Shown one piece after another: positions 63,546 to 64,000 of a stretch of DNA of 64,000 nt. The DNA comes from Lumbricus rubellus (Eukaryota > Annelida > Clitellata > Crassiclitellata > Lumbricidae), in contig OX243824.1 in assembly GCA_945859605.1 (NCBI GenBank), forward strand, positions 775,831-839,830, written 5' to 3'. The notes beneath the pieces were generated by a model. It had not been told where the DNA came from, did no database searches, and was given only the letters and a program-made list of their open reading frames with translations. Both the position numbers and the translations under genes were made by a program. Every line of letters starts with the position of its first letter. The stretch's first letter is position 1.

Positions 63546-63789
63546 CTTCAAACGAGCTATTGCCTTAAACACCTTTACCGTAGATTTCATTCCTCATATA
63601 AGTAAAATTTGGCTACTTTTGCAGCGTTGACGATTCGTGAGTCCTGACATCATGCCTCTCACCAGCTAGCTATTATAGGCCTACCCGGCGGCAGGATATG
63701 GCCATAATCATCCACAGAGTGTATAAGCATAAAAGTAAGATCGGTAGCCTGTTGAAACTATACTACTATCATAATTATGACAGCTCTAG

Positions 63790-63895
63790 ACGTTATAGGC
63801 TATCCCTACGCGGTGACTTGAGGTGGATTCTAACTTCGAACCTTCCGGCTCCAAGGCAACGACGCCACCACTACACCACCGAGCCCCACAAATTT
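63790..63895 (-). mobile_element. SINE head, minus strand
   Basis: Inverted head of the 61,632 SINE: GGGGCTCGGTGGTGTAGTGG with the A box, GGAGCCGGAAGGTTCGAAG with the B box, and TCCACCTCAAG. The body is missing. From 63,896 to the window end nothing is recognised. Confidence 0.7.
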
Positions 63896-64000
63896 ATGCC
63901 ACACCATTCCTCTTCTCTTATTTTGGTTTTGGAGCTACACTGCAAGAGAGCATGCAGTGCGAAAGCTTCATTATGTGTTTGCAAAGTCCTGGCTTTTGTG

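Overview
This is eukaryotic, very probably invertebrate (likely marine) metazoan DNA. It has no recognisable intact host gene and is almost wholly built of mobile elements, their fossils and satellites. The evidence is tRNA-derived SINEs with A and B boxes, LINE reverse-transcriptase remnants, hAT, Tc1 and TTAA-targeting transposons, long (TATG)n/(TACA)n microsatellites, and one large Polinton/Maverick (adintovirus-like) element. I cannot name the species.

Layout. Bases 1-2,212 are AT-rich repeat-derived DNA. 2,221-5,579 is a 3.4-kb hAT-type element (8-bp target duplication) carrying a fold-back element and two minisatellites. 6,358-9,870 is a LINE RT fragment split by a 252-bp hAT MITE and by a 2.9-kb transposon of unclear superfamily. 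10,150-16,840 holds LINE ends, a decayed hAT transposon (12,081-13,342) with a nested SINE, and minisatellites of 14, 191 and 73 bp. 17,208-25,110 and 25,111-33,000 are a near-identical tandem duplication of 7.9 kb, differing mainly in homopolymer and microsatellite lengths.

33,178-48,309 is the centrepiece: a complete 15,132-bp Polinton with AG...CT termini, a perfect 6-bp target duplication (CACGTT) and two 3,004-bp terminal inverted repeats (TIRs). Each TIR contains a SAP-like gene and the N-terminal two thirds of the B-family DNA polymerase. The plus-strand cluster encodes SAP-like protein, truncated polymerase fused to a foreign tail, DUF8207-like protein, a pVI/pX-like minor virion protein and a double-jelly-roll capsid protein. 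The minus-strand cluster encodes SAP-like protein, full-length polymerase with a late frame break, a zinc-ribbon protein, an adenain-type protease and two fibre-like paralogues with a shared anchor and different heads. The clusters converge on a hairpin at 39,341-39,376. No integrase or packaging ATPase is seen, so this copy looks defective. A 1.8-kb TTAA transposon is nested directly upstream of the protease start codon.

48,340-54,970 contains two diverged copies of a non-coding repeat family with TTAGACACCTTTA-like ends. 55-64 kb is a patchwork of a Gag-like fragment, a TTAA element carrying a LINE end, a Tc1 remnant, SINEs, LINE 3' ends and RT fragments. Two patterns link the region. The SINEs and CR1-like LINEs share a 3' tail (GGGAGCGCCTCTGAGTAG), suggesting a SINE/LINE partnership. 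Several TTAA elements share one architecture, TTAA-CCC followed by a 16-18 bp palindrome whose sequence differs between families.
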